DNA from: Arthrobacter sp. Soil782
GTDB lineage: Bacteria > Actinomycetota > Actinomycetes > Actinomycetales > Micrococcaceae
DNA length: 64,000 nt
Reading direction: 5' to 3'
Assembly: GCF_001428435.1 (NCBI RefSeq)
Contig: NZ_LMSO01000008.1
Location: forward strand, 186,001 to 250,000
A program made the translations under genes and the position numbers. The notes under the pieces are model-generated. The model was not told where the DNA came from, searched no databases, and saw only the letters and a list, made by a program, of their open reading frames with translations. Shown here in pieces: positions 51,560 to 60,149 of this stretch (its first letter is position 1; each line of letters starts with the position of its first letter).

Positions 51560-53773
51560 ATGAAGAACAGGCGCCCGCCCGAGCTTTCCGCACCATTGGA
51601 CCCCAAATTGCTTGGCACCAAAGTTGTTAGGGCTTTTGGGGAGAGCCTTGAGATTCACTCCGTCGGGGCGCTTCTGAACCACTTCCCCCGTACTTACCTT
51701 CCGCCTGGGGAGCTGACGGGGTTGTCCGGCGTCCCGCTCGATGAAGACGTCACCCTGGTCGCCAGGGTCCAATCGGCAAACTCGCGATGGATGCGGACGC
51801 GCAAGGGCAAACTGTTGGATGTTGTCATTACCGACGACGACGCCGGGAGTCTCGGAACCATGCATGTCACCTTCTTCAACGCTCATGTTGCTCAACGACA
51901 GCTCACCGTTGGAACTCGCGCCGTCTTCTCCGGAAAAACGGGCAGTTACCGGGGACAGTTGACCCTCACCAATCCGCGATTTTCGCTGCTCGATGAAGAC
52001 GACGCCGGCATGGACAAGCATCTCGTGCCTATCCCCGTGTATCCGGCGTCTGAGCACATCAGCAGTGATCAGATCAAGAAGTCCATCGAGAAGGTTCTTG
52101 ACACCCTCGTTCATTCACAGCTGAATGACCCGGTTCCCGCGCACATCGCCCGCCGTGACCGGCTGATGAACATCACCCAGGCCTATGAGTTGATTCACCG
52201 GCCTGCCGAGGTGGAGGATGCCTACCGTGCCCAACACCGTTTCCGTTACCAGGAAGCGTTGGTCCTGCAGACTGCCTTGGCACGGCGACGGGCTGAAGTC
52301 CTCGCAGAGGAGGCAACGTCACGCCCGCTGATCCAAGGCGGGTTGCGCGATCAGTTTGATGCTTCGCTGCCGTTCACGTTGACCTCGGGCCAACAGCAGG
52401 TGGGGGAGGAGCTTGCAAAGGACCTTGCCGGTGCCCATCCAATGAATCGGCTGCTTCAGGGCGAGGTTGGGTCGGGAAAAACGCTTGTTGCCTTGCGGGC
52501 AATGCTGCAGGTCATTGACGCAGGGGGACAGGCGGCCCTTCTGGCACCTACTGAAGTGCTTGCGGCGCAGCACCATCAATCCATTACTCGTACCCTCGGC
52601 CCGCTGGCTGAGGGAGGAATGCTCGGCGGGGCGGTGGATGGGACACGGGTTGTGCTCCTGACAGGGTCCATGTCAACGGCGCAAAGGCGTGAGGCGCTGC
52701 TTGCAGCCGCATCGGGTGACGCCGGCATTGTCATCGGCACACACGCCCTGTTGTCGGAAAACGTTCAGTTCTTCGATCTCGGGTTGATTGTTGTCGATGA
52801 GCAGCACCGTTTCGGCGTGGAGCAGAGGGACGCACTCCGGGCGAAGGCCGCCGCTGCGCCGCACATGCTTGTCATGACGGCTACGCCCATTCCCAGGACT
52901 GTTGCGATGACTGTTTTCGGTGACCTGGATGTATCCACCTTGACGGAACTTCCCGCCGGCCGTGCCCCCATTGCGACGCACGTCGTAGGGCTTTTCGAGA
53001 ATCCCAACTGGGTGGATCGCGCGTGGGCCCGGACTCGGGAGGAGATTGACGCCGGCCGGCAGGTTTACGTTGTGTGCCCAAAGATCGGGAGCTCGCAAAC
53101 GGAACCTGACAGTGCTGATGCAATGGAGCTCTACGAAGGCGCGCCTCCGAACAAGCAGGAACTGACGTCCGTTGTGGAACTGTTCGAGTCCCTGCAGGAT
53201 GTGCCGGCCCTTGCCGGAGTGAGGATGGGCCTGCTGCACGGGCGCCTTGATCCGGCAGAGAAATCCGCCACCATGGCCGGATTCAATGACGGCGTCATCA
53301 GTCTCCTGATCTCCACTACCGTGATTGAGGTGGGAGTTGACGTTCCCAATGCCACTCTCATGGTGATCATGGATGCGGACCGCTTCGGTATCTCACAACT
53401 CCACCAGCTGCGGGGAAGGATAGGTCGCGGTGGGCACCCGGGTACCTGCCTGCTTGTCACGCAACTCGAACCGGCACACCCCAGCCGGGAGCGGCTGGAC
53501 GCTGTCGCATCAACGTCCGACGGCTTCGAACTGTCCCAAAAGGACCTGGAGCTCCGCCGCGAAGGGAACATCCTGGGCGCATCACAGTCGGGAGGCAGGT
53601 CGGCACTGCGCTTCCTCAAAGTGATTCAGCATGCCAAGGTGATCGAAAAAGCCCGTAAGGACGCACAGGAACTGATCACTGCTGACCCAACACTTGCGGA
53701 GCATCCTGAGTTGGAAGAAGCGTTGGATCTCTATCTGAACGCCGAGAAAGAAGCCTTCCTCGAACGGGGATAA
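51560..53773 (+). CDS. recG: ATP-dependent DNA helicase RecG
   Basis: The 737-residue helicase rescues stalled forks by branch migration. An OB-fold wedge domain (TLVARVQSANSRWMRTRKGKLLDV) is followed by the helicase core: motif I LLQGEVGSGKTLVALRA, Ia LLAPTEVLAAQH, II VVDEQHRFGVEQR (DEQH), III MTATPIPRT, IV-VI including RMGLLHGRLDPAEK, ISTTVIEVGVDVPNATLMVI and LHQLRGRIGRGGHPGTC. The C-terminal RecG block DGFELSQKDLELRREGNILGASQSG is present. It lies upstream of a small accessory group, with rsmD found 4 kb later instead of adjacent. Confidence 0.97.
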   Translation: MKNRRPPELSAPLDPKLLGTKVVRAFGESLEIHSVGALLNHFPRTYLPPGELTGLSGVPLDEDVTLVARVQSANSRWMRTRKGKLLDVVITDDDAGSLGTMHVTFFNAHVAQRQLTVGTRAVFSGKTGSYRGQLTLTNPRFSLLDEDDAGMDKHLVPIPVYPASEHISSDQIKKSIEKVLDTLVHSQLNDPVPAHIARRDRLMNITQAYELIHRPAEVEDAYRAQHRFRYQEALVLQTALARRRAEVLAEEATSRPLIQGGLRDQFDASLPFTLTSGQQQVGEELAKDLAGAHPMNRLLQGEVGSGKTLVALRAMLQVIDAGGQAALLAPTEVLAAQHHQSITRTLGPLAEGGMLGGAVDGTRVVLLTGSMSTAQRREALLAAASGDAGIVIGTHALLSENVQFFDLGLIVVDEQHRFGVEQRDALRAKAAAAPHMLVMTATPIPRTVAMTVFGDLDVSTLTELPAGRAPIATHVVGLFENPNWVDRAWARTREEIDAGRQVYVVCPKIGSSQTEPDSADAMELYEGAPPNKQELTSVVELFESLQDVPALAGVRMGLLHGRLDPAEKSATMAGFNDGVISLLISTTVIEVGVDVPNATLMVIMDADRFGISQLHQLRGRIGRGGHPGTCLLVTQLEPAHPSRERLDAVASTSDGFELSQKDLELRREGNILGASQSGGRSALRFLKVIQHAKVIEKARKDAQELITADPTLAEHPELEEALDLYLNAEKEAFLERG

Positions 53774-53787
53774 GCCGAACCGCTGGA

Positions 53788-54168
53788 TCAGGAAGCGCGG
53801 GAGGCCGTTTTTCGCGATCTGGAAGCAGGAGTGAGACGGAAGCGGGAGCGCTCGGAGGCCGGTATCAGGGAGGCCCACTCGGGGTGACCTCCCAGGTAGC
53901 CACGGACGGTAGGACAGAATGGCATGACCGCCAACCGCCGCCTGTGCAGGTTTTCGAGCACGTTCCCTACGAAGTAGGTATCCAGGCGTGCGCGCTTGAA
54001 ACGCTGCTCGATGGTCGTGTGCAGCAGCCAGATCTGGCCCTGCCGGTTCTCGTATTGAAGGTAGCCGACGTTGTCTCCATCAACGTACAGCTCGAACCGG
54101 CTCAGCTTCATATTGTCGCGGACTGCCGTCCGCAGGCTTGTCGAGCGGTCGGGATAACGCAGGTCCAT
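53788..54168 (-). CDS. GNAT-like N-acetyltransferase (YjdJ/COG2388 type)
   Basis: ATG 54168 is preceded by GGGAG; the longer frame lacks support. The 126-residue product has the small GNAT pattern: FELYVDGDNVGYLQYENRQG, IWLLHTTIEQRFKRARLDTYFVGNVLENLHRRRLAVMPFCPTVRGYL-type order, in which the acetyl-CoA loop is reduced and PFCPTVRGYL is typical of COG2388. The C-terminus is basic (SRSRKTASRAS). It is convergent with recG. Confidence 0.85.
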   Translation of the reverse strand: MDLRYPDRSTSLRTAVRDNMKLSRFELYVDGDNVGYLQYENRQGQIWLLHTTIEQRFKRARLDTYFVGNVLENLHRRRLAVMPFCPTVRGYLGGHPEWASLIPASERSRFRLTPASRSRKTASRAS

Positions 54169-54280
54169 GTGAACTCCCACAGTCGAGAGGCTGGTGAGGC
54201 TCGCTGCTGAACCGTACAAACAACTATAGCGACAATCAGTAGGCTGACAAAGCAGTCCGCAGGTGCAGGCAATGGCGCGT

Positions 54281-54541
54281 TCAGGCGATGCCCGAGATGC
54301 TTTGACGGAAGGCGAGTTCGCCACAGGCGGCCTGGTAGCGCTCGAGGGCTCGGAGATCGGGCATCTCCGAATCCAACTCAAGGAAGAGGGCGTCGCACAA
54401 CTCGGCAAGCCGGCGTTCCGGAACTGAAGAGAGATCGACGGGGAAATCGTCGTCGGTTTCGGTCCAGGCGGGAGCGTTATCCCCGGGTTCGCGGATGGAT
54501 AGTAGAGGTGGCTCAATGAATGAGCGCGACTGAGCGTCCAT
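54281..54541 (-). CDS. Short hypothetical protein
   Basis: An 86-residue frame starting at ATG 54541 with GGGAG ten bases upstream. The product is acidic (TETDDDFPVDLSSVPERRLAELCDALF) with a helical C-terminal half (LRALERYQAACGELAFRQS). It is not recognised. It may be co-transcribed with the GNAT gene, 112 bases downstream. Confidence 0.55.
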   Translation of the reverse strand: MDAQSRSFIEPPLLSIREPGDNAPAWTETDDDFPVDLSSVPERRLAELCDALFLELDSEMPDLRALERYQAACGELAFRQSISGIA

Positions 54542-54812
54542 GCTGGTGGCACTCCCACAAGTAGGTCTTACTGTGGCTCGCTGCTGAACCTGTTGCCAGT
54601 GTAATCGGCTGCTATCTTGTGGCAACCCCGGGACCGGTTCACACGCTGTATCTCTGCCCGGATGCCTGTTAGGCCAGGGTTTCAGCCCGATTTCCTAAGC
54701 CGACTTTCAATAAAAGTAATAAGCATGCTTCCAATTAAGCGACTGATGTGTCTACCCTTGTGCAACCGGATACTTCGGACAAGCCCTCTGCAATCAATCT
54801 CGAGGAGATAAA

Positions 54813-55679
54813 ATGATCACGCAGGAACATATCGACCGCATTCTTGATGGCAACGGGAACGTTGTGGACCAGGACGGCAACAAGGTTGGATCCGCGGGCC
54901 AGGTGTACGTGGATGACCACACAGGAGAGCCCAGCTGGGTCACGGTGAAGACGGGCCTCTTCGGTACGTCAGAATCGTTCGCACCGCTGCAGGGCGCTTC
55001 CATGGACGGTGATGACGTGCGCATTGCCTACACCAAGGACCAGGTTAAGGACGCACCCAAGGTTGACCCGGACCAGAATTTGAGCGAGGCGGAGGAAGCG
55101 GAACTCTACCGCCACTACTCCCTGAGCCGGCCGGGTGGAGGTTACGACGCCGCCGAACACGGTACGTACTCGGGCACCACCACCGGGTCGGACGATTTCC
55201 GTGATTCCAATCCCGGCATCGCAAGCGCCGGCGAGAGGGACCGCTTCGACGCGGACCGCGGTGACCGAACAGTTGGACATGACACTTCGGGGCCCACTAC
55301 GGATGATGCCATGACCCGTTCCGAGGAACGGCTCCATGTCGGCACGGAGAAGCAGGAGACCGGGCGTGCCCGCCTCCGCAAATACGTAGTGACGGAGAAC
55401 GTCACCAAGACCGTGCCGGTCCAGCGTGAGGAAGTGCGGGTCGAGCGTGAGCCGATCACCGACGCCAACCGCGGCGACGCTCATGATGGACCCGCCATCA
55501 GCGAGGAGGAGCACGAGGTGACCCTTCACGAGGAACGACCCGTCGTGGAGAAGGAAGCTGTGCCGGTGGAGCGGGTGCGCCTCGACAAGGAAGTTGTCAC
55601 GGACGAGCAGACCGTGAGTGAGGAAGTGCGTAAGGAAGAGATCGAGACAGACGGCGACGATTCCCGTCGCGGACTCTGA
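54813..55679 (+). CDS. PRC-barrel and DUF2382 stress protein
   Basis: ATG 54813 has GAGGAGATAAA just upstream. The 288-residue protein has an N-terminal PRC-barrel (VVDQDGNKVGSAGQVYVDDHTGEPSWVTVKTG). A hydrophilic linker rich in Asp/Gly follows, then a C-terminal DUF2382 (YsnF/AvaK) block with charged heptad-like repeats (EERLHVGTEKQETGRARLRK, PVQREEVRVEREPI, RPVVEKEAVPVERVRLDKE). Relatives are induced by desiccation or general stress. Cytoplasmic. The preceding 271 bases are AT-rich around 54700-54730 (TTTCAATAAAAGTAATAA) and may contain an alternative-sigma promoter, not identified. Confidence 0.92.
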   Translation: MITQEHIDRILDGNGNVVDQDGNKVGSAGQVYVDDHTGEPSWVTVKTGLFGTSESFAPLQGASMDGDDVRIAYTKDQVKDAPKVDPDQNLSEAEEAELYRHYSLSRPGGGYDAAEHGTYSGTTTGSDDFRDSNPGIASAGERDRFDADRGDRTVGHDTSGPTTDDAMTRSEERLHVGTEKQETGRARLRKYVVTENVTKTVPVQREEVRVEREPITDANRGDAHDGPAISEEEHEVTLHEERPVVEKEAVPVERVRLDKEVVTDEQTVSEEVRKEEIETDGDDSRRGL

Positions 55680-55697
55680 CCGGGGCGGCGTCCGGCA

Positions 55698-56057
55698 ATG
55701 AACGAAAGCTGGTTTCGCCGCGTGTTCCGGTGGGTAGGTGCTGGGCGCTCGGAAGCGACGCTTCCGGGCGTCCAGCCCCATGTGGAGGGCGCTGACATCA
55801 ACGAGCGGGTGAGGCACCTCAACTCCGCACAGCTGTGCCGGGCATGGCGAATCAGTTTCCTGGCTGTCATCAGCGCCAAGACAGCGGCGGAACTGGAAGA
55901 GCTCGCGCGGAAGCGGCGGCTGTACCTTGAGGAAATGGAATCGCGGAATCCCACCGGCTTTGCGTGCTGGCTGGCAAGTTCGCCTGCAGCATCAAGTGAC
56001 CCGGAGCCTTACCTGCTCCACCAGGATGCAGGGCGGCGCCGGTTCGGCTCGCTCTAG
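55698..56057 (+). CDS. Small hypothetical protein downstream of DUF2382 gene
   Basis: The 119-residue frame begins 18 bases after the stop of the stress gene (MNESWFRRVFRWVG). It contains a helical centre (AQLCRAWRISFLAVISAKTAAELEELARKRRLYLEEME-type) rich in Arg/Glu, and no signal peptide or membrane helix. It is probably co-transcribed with the stress gene. Family not recognised. Its stop overlaps the stop of the convergent sortase gene. Confidence 0.65.
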   Translation: MNESWFRRVFRWVGAGRSEATLPGVQPHVEGADINERVRHLNSAQLCRAWRISFLAVISAKTAAELEELARKRRLYLEEMESRNPTGFACWLASSPAASSDPEPYLLHQDAGRRRFGSL

Positions 56058-56746
56058 GGTGAGTCCTTGGGGCTTGCGGTCACTACAACGTTCTTGCCCC
56101 AGGGATCTTCGGTGTAACAGCTGATGAGAACAAGCCTGTTCGGCGTGATATCCCAGATATTGCTGTCCTTCAGGGTGTCCTTGTCATGAGTGACAATCGA
56201 ATCGACTACGTAGTGCTGCACACCGGAGCCGGTGTGCAGCACTATTTCGTGCCCCACCTCCACATCGGTGCTTAAGCGGTTGAACGGAGCCTCACGATCC
56301 TCCCAGCTGTGTCCGGTGATGTACGTGGTGTCGTTCGATCCACGCCCGGGCATGCCGAATGAGGTAAGCCAGTAGCCGTCCAGGGTGAACGGTGGGACGA
56401 GGGATTGTGACGCCTCGTCTGCCGAGGAGGGAGTGAGAGGCAAAACTGCTACATCGATGCCGGCCGATTCCACGATCAGCCGTTCCGGAGCGGCGGCACG
56501 AGGTTTCGGCGCTACTGCCTGAGTAGTGGGACTGGGACTGGGGCTGGCTTCCGGGGTGGAAGTGGGCGTGGCACTGGCAGCGATGGTTGCGGGGCGCGCC
56601 GTCTCCTCCGGGGCAGCCTGTGGTGCAAATGCCCCGCTGAGCGCTGTGGTCGAAACGAGCGCGCCTAACGCTGCTGCCCCCGCAACCCATAGCCGCATTC
56701 GCGACCGGGGAGCGGGGGCAGCAGCGTCACGCTGTGTAACTGTCAT
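56054..56746 (-). CDS. Class E/F-like sortase
   Basis: The 230-residue protein has an N-terminal signal/anchor (LWVAGAAALGALVSTTALSGAFA), a Pro/Ser/Thr/Ala-rich spacer (residues 45-85), and a sortase domain from ERLIVESAGIDVAVLPL. The catalytic His146 is in TYITGHSWEDRE and Cys210 in RLVLISCYTEDPWGK. No arginine follows the cysteine; the position usually holding the catalytic Arg before NVVV is Lys218, an unusual feature. Sortases cut sorting signals and attach proteins to the cell wall. Eight bases upstream ends the alanine-rich protein that is its likely substrate. Confidence 0.88.
   Translation of the reverse strand: MTVTQRDAAAPAPRSRMRLWVAGAAALGALVSTTALSGAFAPQAAPEETARPATIAASATPTSTPEASPSPSPTTQAVAPKPRAAAPERLIVESAGIDVAVLPLTPSSADEASQSLVPPFTLDGYWLTSFGMPGRGSNDTTYITGHSWEDREAPFNRLSTDVEVGHEIVLHTGSGVQHYVVDSIVTHDKDTLKDSNIWDITPNRLVLISCYTEDPWGKNVVVTASPKDSP
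56211..56244. repeat. Perfect 34-bp palindrome inside the sortase gene
   Basis: TAGTGCTGCACACCGG, spacer AG, and its exact complement form a 16-bp perfect inverted repeat. It falls within codons 168-179 of the sortase (IVLHTGSGVQHY region). Confidence 0.95.
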
Positions 56747-56754
56747 CGATTGGG

Positions 56755-57720
56755 TTAGGCCCGTCCTGCGCTTAGACGGCGAACGACGACGACGGCACCG
56801 GCCGCTGTTGCCGCGCCGAATCCTGCCAGCCCGGCCAGGAGGGCGAGGTTAGCGGGATCTGTGGCTCTGGCGTCGTGCGCTGCGGTTTGAATGTTCAGGC
56901 CGCGCTGCTGGGGAGCGGCTGTCCGGGCGAGCGGCGCGTGGGCAATAGGCGTCTGCGCGACCGGCGCCTGAGCTACCGCCGGGGCCGAGCAAGCAGCGAT
57001 GACTGCGTCGGCCAGAGCGATCAGGTCCTGCGGGTTGGAGCCCTCGGTCAGACTGAGGCGGATGATGGCGTCATCGAAAGATGCCGCTGCGGTCTCGACC
57101 TGCGCCTCAAGAGCAAGGATCTCCGGAGTGCCATAGGCAGCGTCGAAAGCCTCCACGTAAGCCTGCTCAGCCTCGTCGTACCTCAAGAAGGCGTCCTCCA
57201 ACGCTGTTTGCGCTGCGGCTTCATCTGCCTTGGCCGAAGCAGTGGCAGCCACCGCAATGTCGTGCCGCGCCTGTGCCTGATCGCGCTGAGCCTCAGCTTC
57301 TTCCAGCGCGGCAGCGTCGCCCGGCGGAACGTCCAGGACTGATTGTTTTGCCGCTTCCAATTCCGCGAGGGTGGTCGCTTCGGCCGATTGGGCTGCGGTC
57401 AGAAGCGCCATGGCAGCGTTGACTACTTCCGATGCCTCGAAAGTGGCGGCGTCGGCAGCGTCAAGAGCAGCAAGTTCAGCGGCCACGGCGAGGTCAGCTT
57501 CCGCGTAGAGAGGCTCAAGCTGTGCTCCGAGTGATTCGAAAGTAGCTATTGCGGCGCGAAGTTGATTTGCCAGAGCAATATCGACCGATGCAACGCCGAG
57601 CTGTGCGCCAAGTGCGCTCTGAGCCGAGATGCATTCAGCCGATCCGGGAGATGCTTCTCGGCTGCACTTATTGGACCACGCGGAAACCGTTTCTGCTAGT
57701 GGTTTAGAGTGTTTTTTCAT
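56755..57720 (-). CDS. Alanine-rich coiled-coil surface protein, candidate sortase substrate
   Basis: ATG 57720 (MKKHSKPLAE) gives 321 residues; its start overlaps the start of the divergent rsmD by two bases. The middle is a long Ala/Glu/Gln coiled coil (LAALDAADAATFEASEVV, EEAEAQRDQAQARHDIA). After a Pro/Ala linker comes GLNIQTAAHDARATD, then a C-terminal hydrophobic helix (LALLAGLAGFGAATAAGAVVVV) and basic end (RRLSAGRA), the layout of a wall-sorting signal with LNIQTA in place of LPxTG. Odd: no signal peptide is visible from this start, and earlier in-frame starts (57732, 57807) do not give a convincing one. Confidence 0.75.
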   Translation of the reverse strand: MKKHSKPLAETVSAWSNKCSREASPGSAECISAQSALGAQLGVASVDIALANQLRAAIATFESLGAQLEPLYAEADLAVAAELAALDAADAATFEASEVVNAAMALLTAAQSAEATTLAELEAAKQSVLDVPPGDAAALEEAEAQRDQAQARHDIAVAATASAKADEAAAQTALEDAFLRYDEAEQAYVEAFDAAYGTPEILALEAQVETAAASFDDAIIRLSLTEGSNPQDLIALADAVIAACSAPAVAQAPVAQTPIAHAPLARTAAPQQRGLNIQTAAHDARATDPANLALLAGLAGFGAATAAGAVVVVRRLSAGRA

Positions 57721-58285
57721 GAGTCGAATCATCGCAGGGGCCGCAGGTGGCACTACGCTGACCAACGTCCCGGGCCAGGCGACGCGACCCACCACGGACC
57801 GGGTCAAGGAAGCCTTGTTCTCCCGCTTGGATGCCTACAACGTTTTAGCCGGCGCGCATGTCCTGGATCTCTTCGCGGGATCGGGGTCGTTGGGGGTGGA
57901 GGCGGCGAGCCGCGGAGCAGCAACTGTGGACCTTGTCGAGTCCGCGGACCGGGCTGCTGCCGCCTGCCGGGCAAATGCCGAAGCGATGAACCAGGTCCTG
58001 GGCTGGACCTGCGTTCGCGTGCACCGGTCGAAGGTTGAGACCTATCTGAATCGGGTCCCGGAGGACGCGCTATGGGATGTGGTGCTCATGGACCCGCCCT
58101 ATCCGCTCGAGGACGCGCCACTGGTGACCATCCTGTCCACTCTTGTTCCGCACCTGGCCGAAGGGGCCGTCGTCGTGCTCGAACGTTCCTCGCGCTCAGG
58201 GGAGCCGGATTGGCCCGACGGGATTGAGCGCTTCGCCCACAAGAAGTATGGCGAGACCCGGCTCTGGTACCTGGAACCGGTCTAA
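57719..58285 (+). CDS. rsmD: 16S rRNA (guanine966-N2)-methyltransferase RsmD
   Basis: ATG 57719 (MSRIIAGAAGG) opens the typical RsmD N-terminus. The 188-residue enzyme has the SAM-binding region HVLDLFAGSGSLGVEAASRGA, VDLVESADRAAAAC and the catalytic DPPY (VVLMDPPYPLED). RsmD methylates G966 in 16S rRNA. In many genomes coaD follows rsmD; here it does not. Confidence 0.94.
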   Translation: MSRIIAGAAGGTTLTNVPGQATRPTTDRVKEALFSRLDAYNVLAGAHVLDLFAGSGSLGVEAASRGAATVDLVESADRAAAACRANAEAMNQVLGWTCVRVHRSKVETYLNRVPEDALWDVVLMDPPYPLEDAPLVTILSTLVPHLAEGAVVVLERSSRSGEPDWPDGIERFAHKKYGETRLWYLEPV

Positions 58286-58340
58286 CGCTTCCGCCGTTCA
58301 GTCCGCCCGGTAGCCGGGGCACTGATCTGACTACCTGATC

Positions 58341-58368
58341 TCATCTAACTCTCATCTCTGGTTCATCT
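58341..58368 (+). promoter_or_regulatory. Three TCATCT direct repeats at 11-bp spacing upstream of UDP-glucose dehydrogenase
   Basis: TCATCT occurs at 58341, 58352 and 58363, exactly one helical turn apart; the third reads GGTTCATCTGCG, close to the GTTCA-type units of Streptomyces PHO boxes. They lie 80-107 bases before ATG 58448. The rest of 58286-58447 shows no other signal. Confidence 0.5.
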
Positions 58369-58447
58369 GCGCCCCATGCAGCCTCCGTACGGTGTTTGCA
58401 GGACACGGAAACGGGACCCAGAAATACGACAGCTAGGGGCGTTCATC

Positions 58448-59794
58448 ATGCGGTTATCGGTCATCGGATGCGGGTATCTCGGAGCGGTGCATGCGGCGTG
58501 CATGGCGAAGCTTGGGCACGAGGTGGTGGGCATCGACGTCGATGGTGCGAAAGTTGCGGCCCTGAGTGCAGGGGATGCTCCCTTTTTTGAGCCAGGGCTT
58601 CCGGAATTACTCGCTGAGGCGCTTGAAACTGGCCGGTTGCGTTTCTCAACCGACATCGCCGATGCGGCCGGCTCCGCTGTGCACTTCATCGCGGTCGGCA
58701 CACCACAGAAGCGAGCAGAGAACGGGGCAGACCTCAGCCACGTCTATGCGGGCGTCGACGCACTGTTGCCCCATGTGAATGCAGGCGACGTTGTGGTGGG
58801 GAAATCCACCGTTCCCGTTGGTACTGCCCGCGACCTTTCCGTACGTATCTCCGAGGCATGCCCTTCAGTGACGCTGGCCTGGAACCCGGAATTTCTGCGC
58901 GAGGGCTTCGCCGTCAAGGACACGCTGGAACCGGACCGCCTGGTGTACGGGCTGGATGATGCAGCCAGCGGCGCCCAGCTGATCCTGGATGAGGTGTACG
59001 CCCAGGCGCTCGCTGGAGGGACCCCGCGGTTGGTGATGGACTATGAGACAGCTGAGCTGGTGAAGGTATCCGCAAACGCCTTCCTGGCCACGAAGATCTC
59101 CTTCATCAACGCGATGGCGGAGGTCTGCGAGGCCACCGGAGCTGATGTCTCCATGCTCGCGGACGCCATTGGCCACGACGCGCGGATCGGCCGGAAGTTC
59201 CTTAACGCAGGGCTCGGGTTCGGTGGTGGCTGCCTCCCGAAGGACATCCGCGCTTTCATGGCGAGAGCGGGTGAGCTCGGAGCAGATCAGGCCCTGACCT
59301 TCCTGCGGGAAGTCGACTCCATCAACATGCGGCGGCGCTCCCGCATGGTGGATCTGGCGCGGGAGGTCTGCGGCGGGTCGCTGCTCGGGCAACGGATAGC
59401 CGTTCTCGGTCTGGCTTTCAAGCCCAACTCCGATGACGTCCGTGATTCGCCCGCCCTGAGCGTTGCCGCCCAGTTGCAACTTCAGGGAGCGGCGGTCACA
59501 GCTACCGATCCTCAGGCCGTGCCGAACGCCTCGCGACGCTTCCCTGACCTCGCCTACACCACCTCTGTTGAAGAGGCCGTCCAGAATGCCGACGCTGTGC
59601 TGGTGCTGACCGAATGGGAGCAGTACTGCGCGCTGAATCCAATGGATCTCCGTGCACTGGTGGCTCGTCCAGCGATCGTGGACGGACGAAACTGCCTGGA
59701 CCCGGTGGCCTGGCGCGACGCCGGCTGGACCTATCGGGCGCTCGGACGTCCAAAAGCCGCCGCCATACCTGCTCGCACCGCTGCAGTGCGTTAG
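58448..59794 (+). CDS. ugd: UDP-glucose/GDP-mannose dehydrogenase family protein (probable UDP-glucose 6-dehydrogenase)
   Basis: ATG 58448 opens MRLSVIGCGYLGAVHA, the NAD-binding motif. The 448-residue enzyme has the expected three domains: FIAVGTPQK, GKSTVPVGTARDL, NPEFLREGFAVKD, YETAELVKVSANAFLATKISFIN, the catalytic cysteine in GFGGGCLPKDI, and LAFKPNSDDVRDSPAL and DGRNCLDP near the end. It oxidises UDP-glucose to UDP-glucuronate for surface polysaccharides or teichuronic acid. The next genes are on the other strand. Confidence 0.93.
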   Translation: MRLSVIGCGYLGAVHAACMAKLGHEVVGIDVDGAKVAALSAGDAPFFEPGLPELLAEALETGRLRFSTDIADAAGSAVHFIAVGTPQKRAENGADLSHVYAGVDALLPHVNAGDVVVGKSTVPVGTARDLSVRISEACPSVTLAWNPEFLREGFAVKDTLEPDRLVYGLDDAASGAQLILDEVYAQALAGGTPRLVMDYETAELVKVSANAFLATKISFINAMAEVCEATGADVSMLADAIGHDARIGRKFLNAGLGFGGGCLPKDIRAFMARAGELGADQALTFLREVDSINMRRRSRMVDLAREVCGGSLLGQRIAVLGLAFKPNSDDVRDSPALSVAAQLQLQGAAVTATDPQAVPNASRRFPDLAYTTSVEEAVQNADAVLVLTEWEQYCALNPMDLRALVARPAIVDGRNCLDPVAWRDAGWTYRALGRPKAAAIPARTAAVR

Positions 59795-59859
59795 AATCTT
59801 CCAGTGCTCCGTGCCTTGCGCGGTGCCGTGCTTCCCGGAAGAGCGTGTTGGGCGATCTG

Positions 59860-60091
59860 CGAATGGCCGCGTAAACCTCGGCAACTCGATCCGCACATCA
59901 GCCAGATCGGTGTACCAGCGAGGTAGCGGCATCATTGACAGCGGATAGCCCGCGAGCCGCGATTCCCAGGGCAAGGCTGCAAACTGATCGAATAGTGCCC
60001 TGAGCTCGGCCTGCAGCGAGCGTCCGTTTGACGCCGCTATCCGTTTCAGCTCATCAAGCGTGTGTTGATCCACGTTGCGGACACTGGTGGT
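59860..60091 (-). pseudogene. Remnant of a ribbon-helix-helix (FitA-like) antitoxin
   Basis: In the minus-strand frame from about 60091 the translation TTSVRNVDQHTLDELKRIAA, followed by SNGRSLQAELRALFDQFA, matches FitA/Arc-type antitoxin N-termini. There is no in-frame ATG; a ribosome-like GGGGGA precedes a GTG in another frame, suggesting a frameshift near the start. The C-terminal part (PLPRWYTDLADVRIELPRF) runs into sequence antisense to ugd without a stop. No toxin gene is adjacent. The stretch 59795-60149 holds nothing else seen. Confidence 0.45.
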
Positions 60092-60149
60092 TCCCCCGCT
60101 ATGTGGGGAAGGGGCAGCTTTCCGGTGGCTGTGTGGAGGAGCGGTGTTG

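Noticed and set aside
53774-54812. Mobile element between recG and the stress genes
   Set aside because: No transposase, integrase, or flanking repeats were found; the small genes have ordinary composition.
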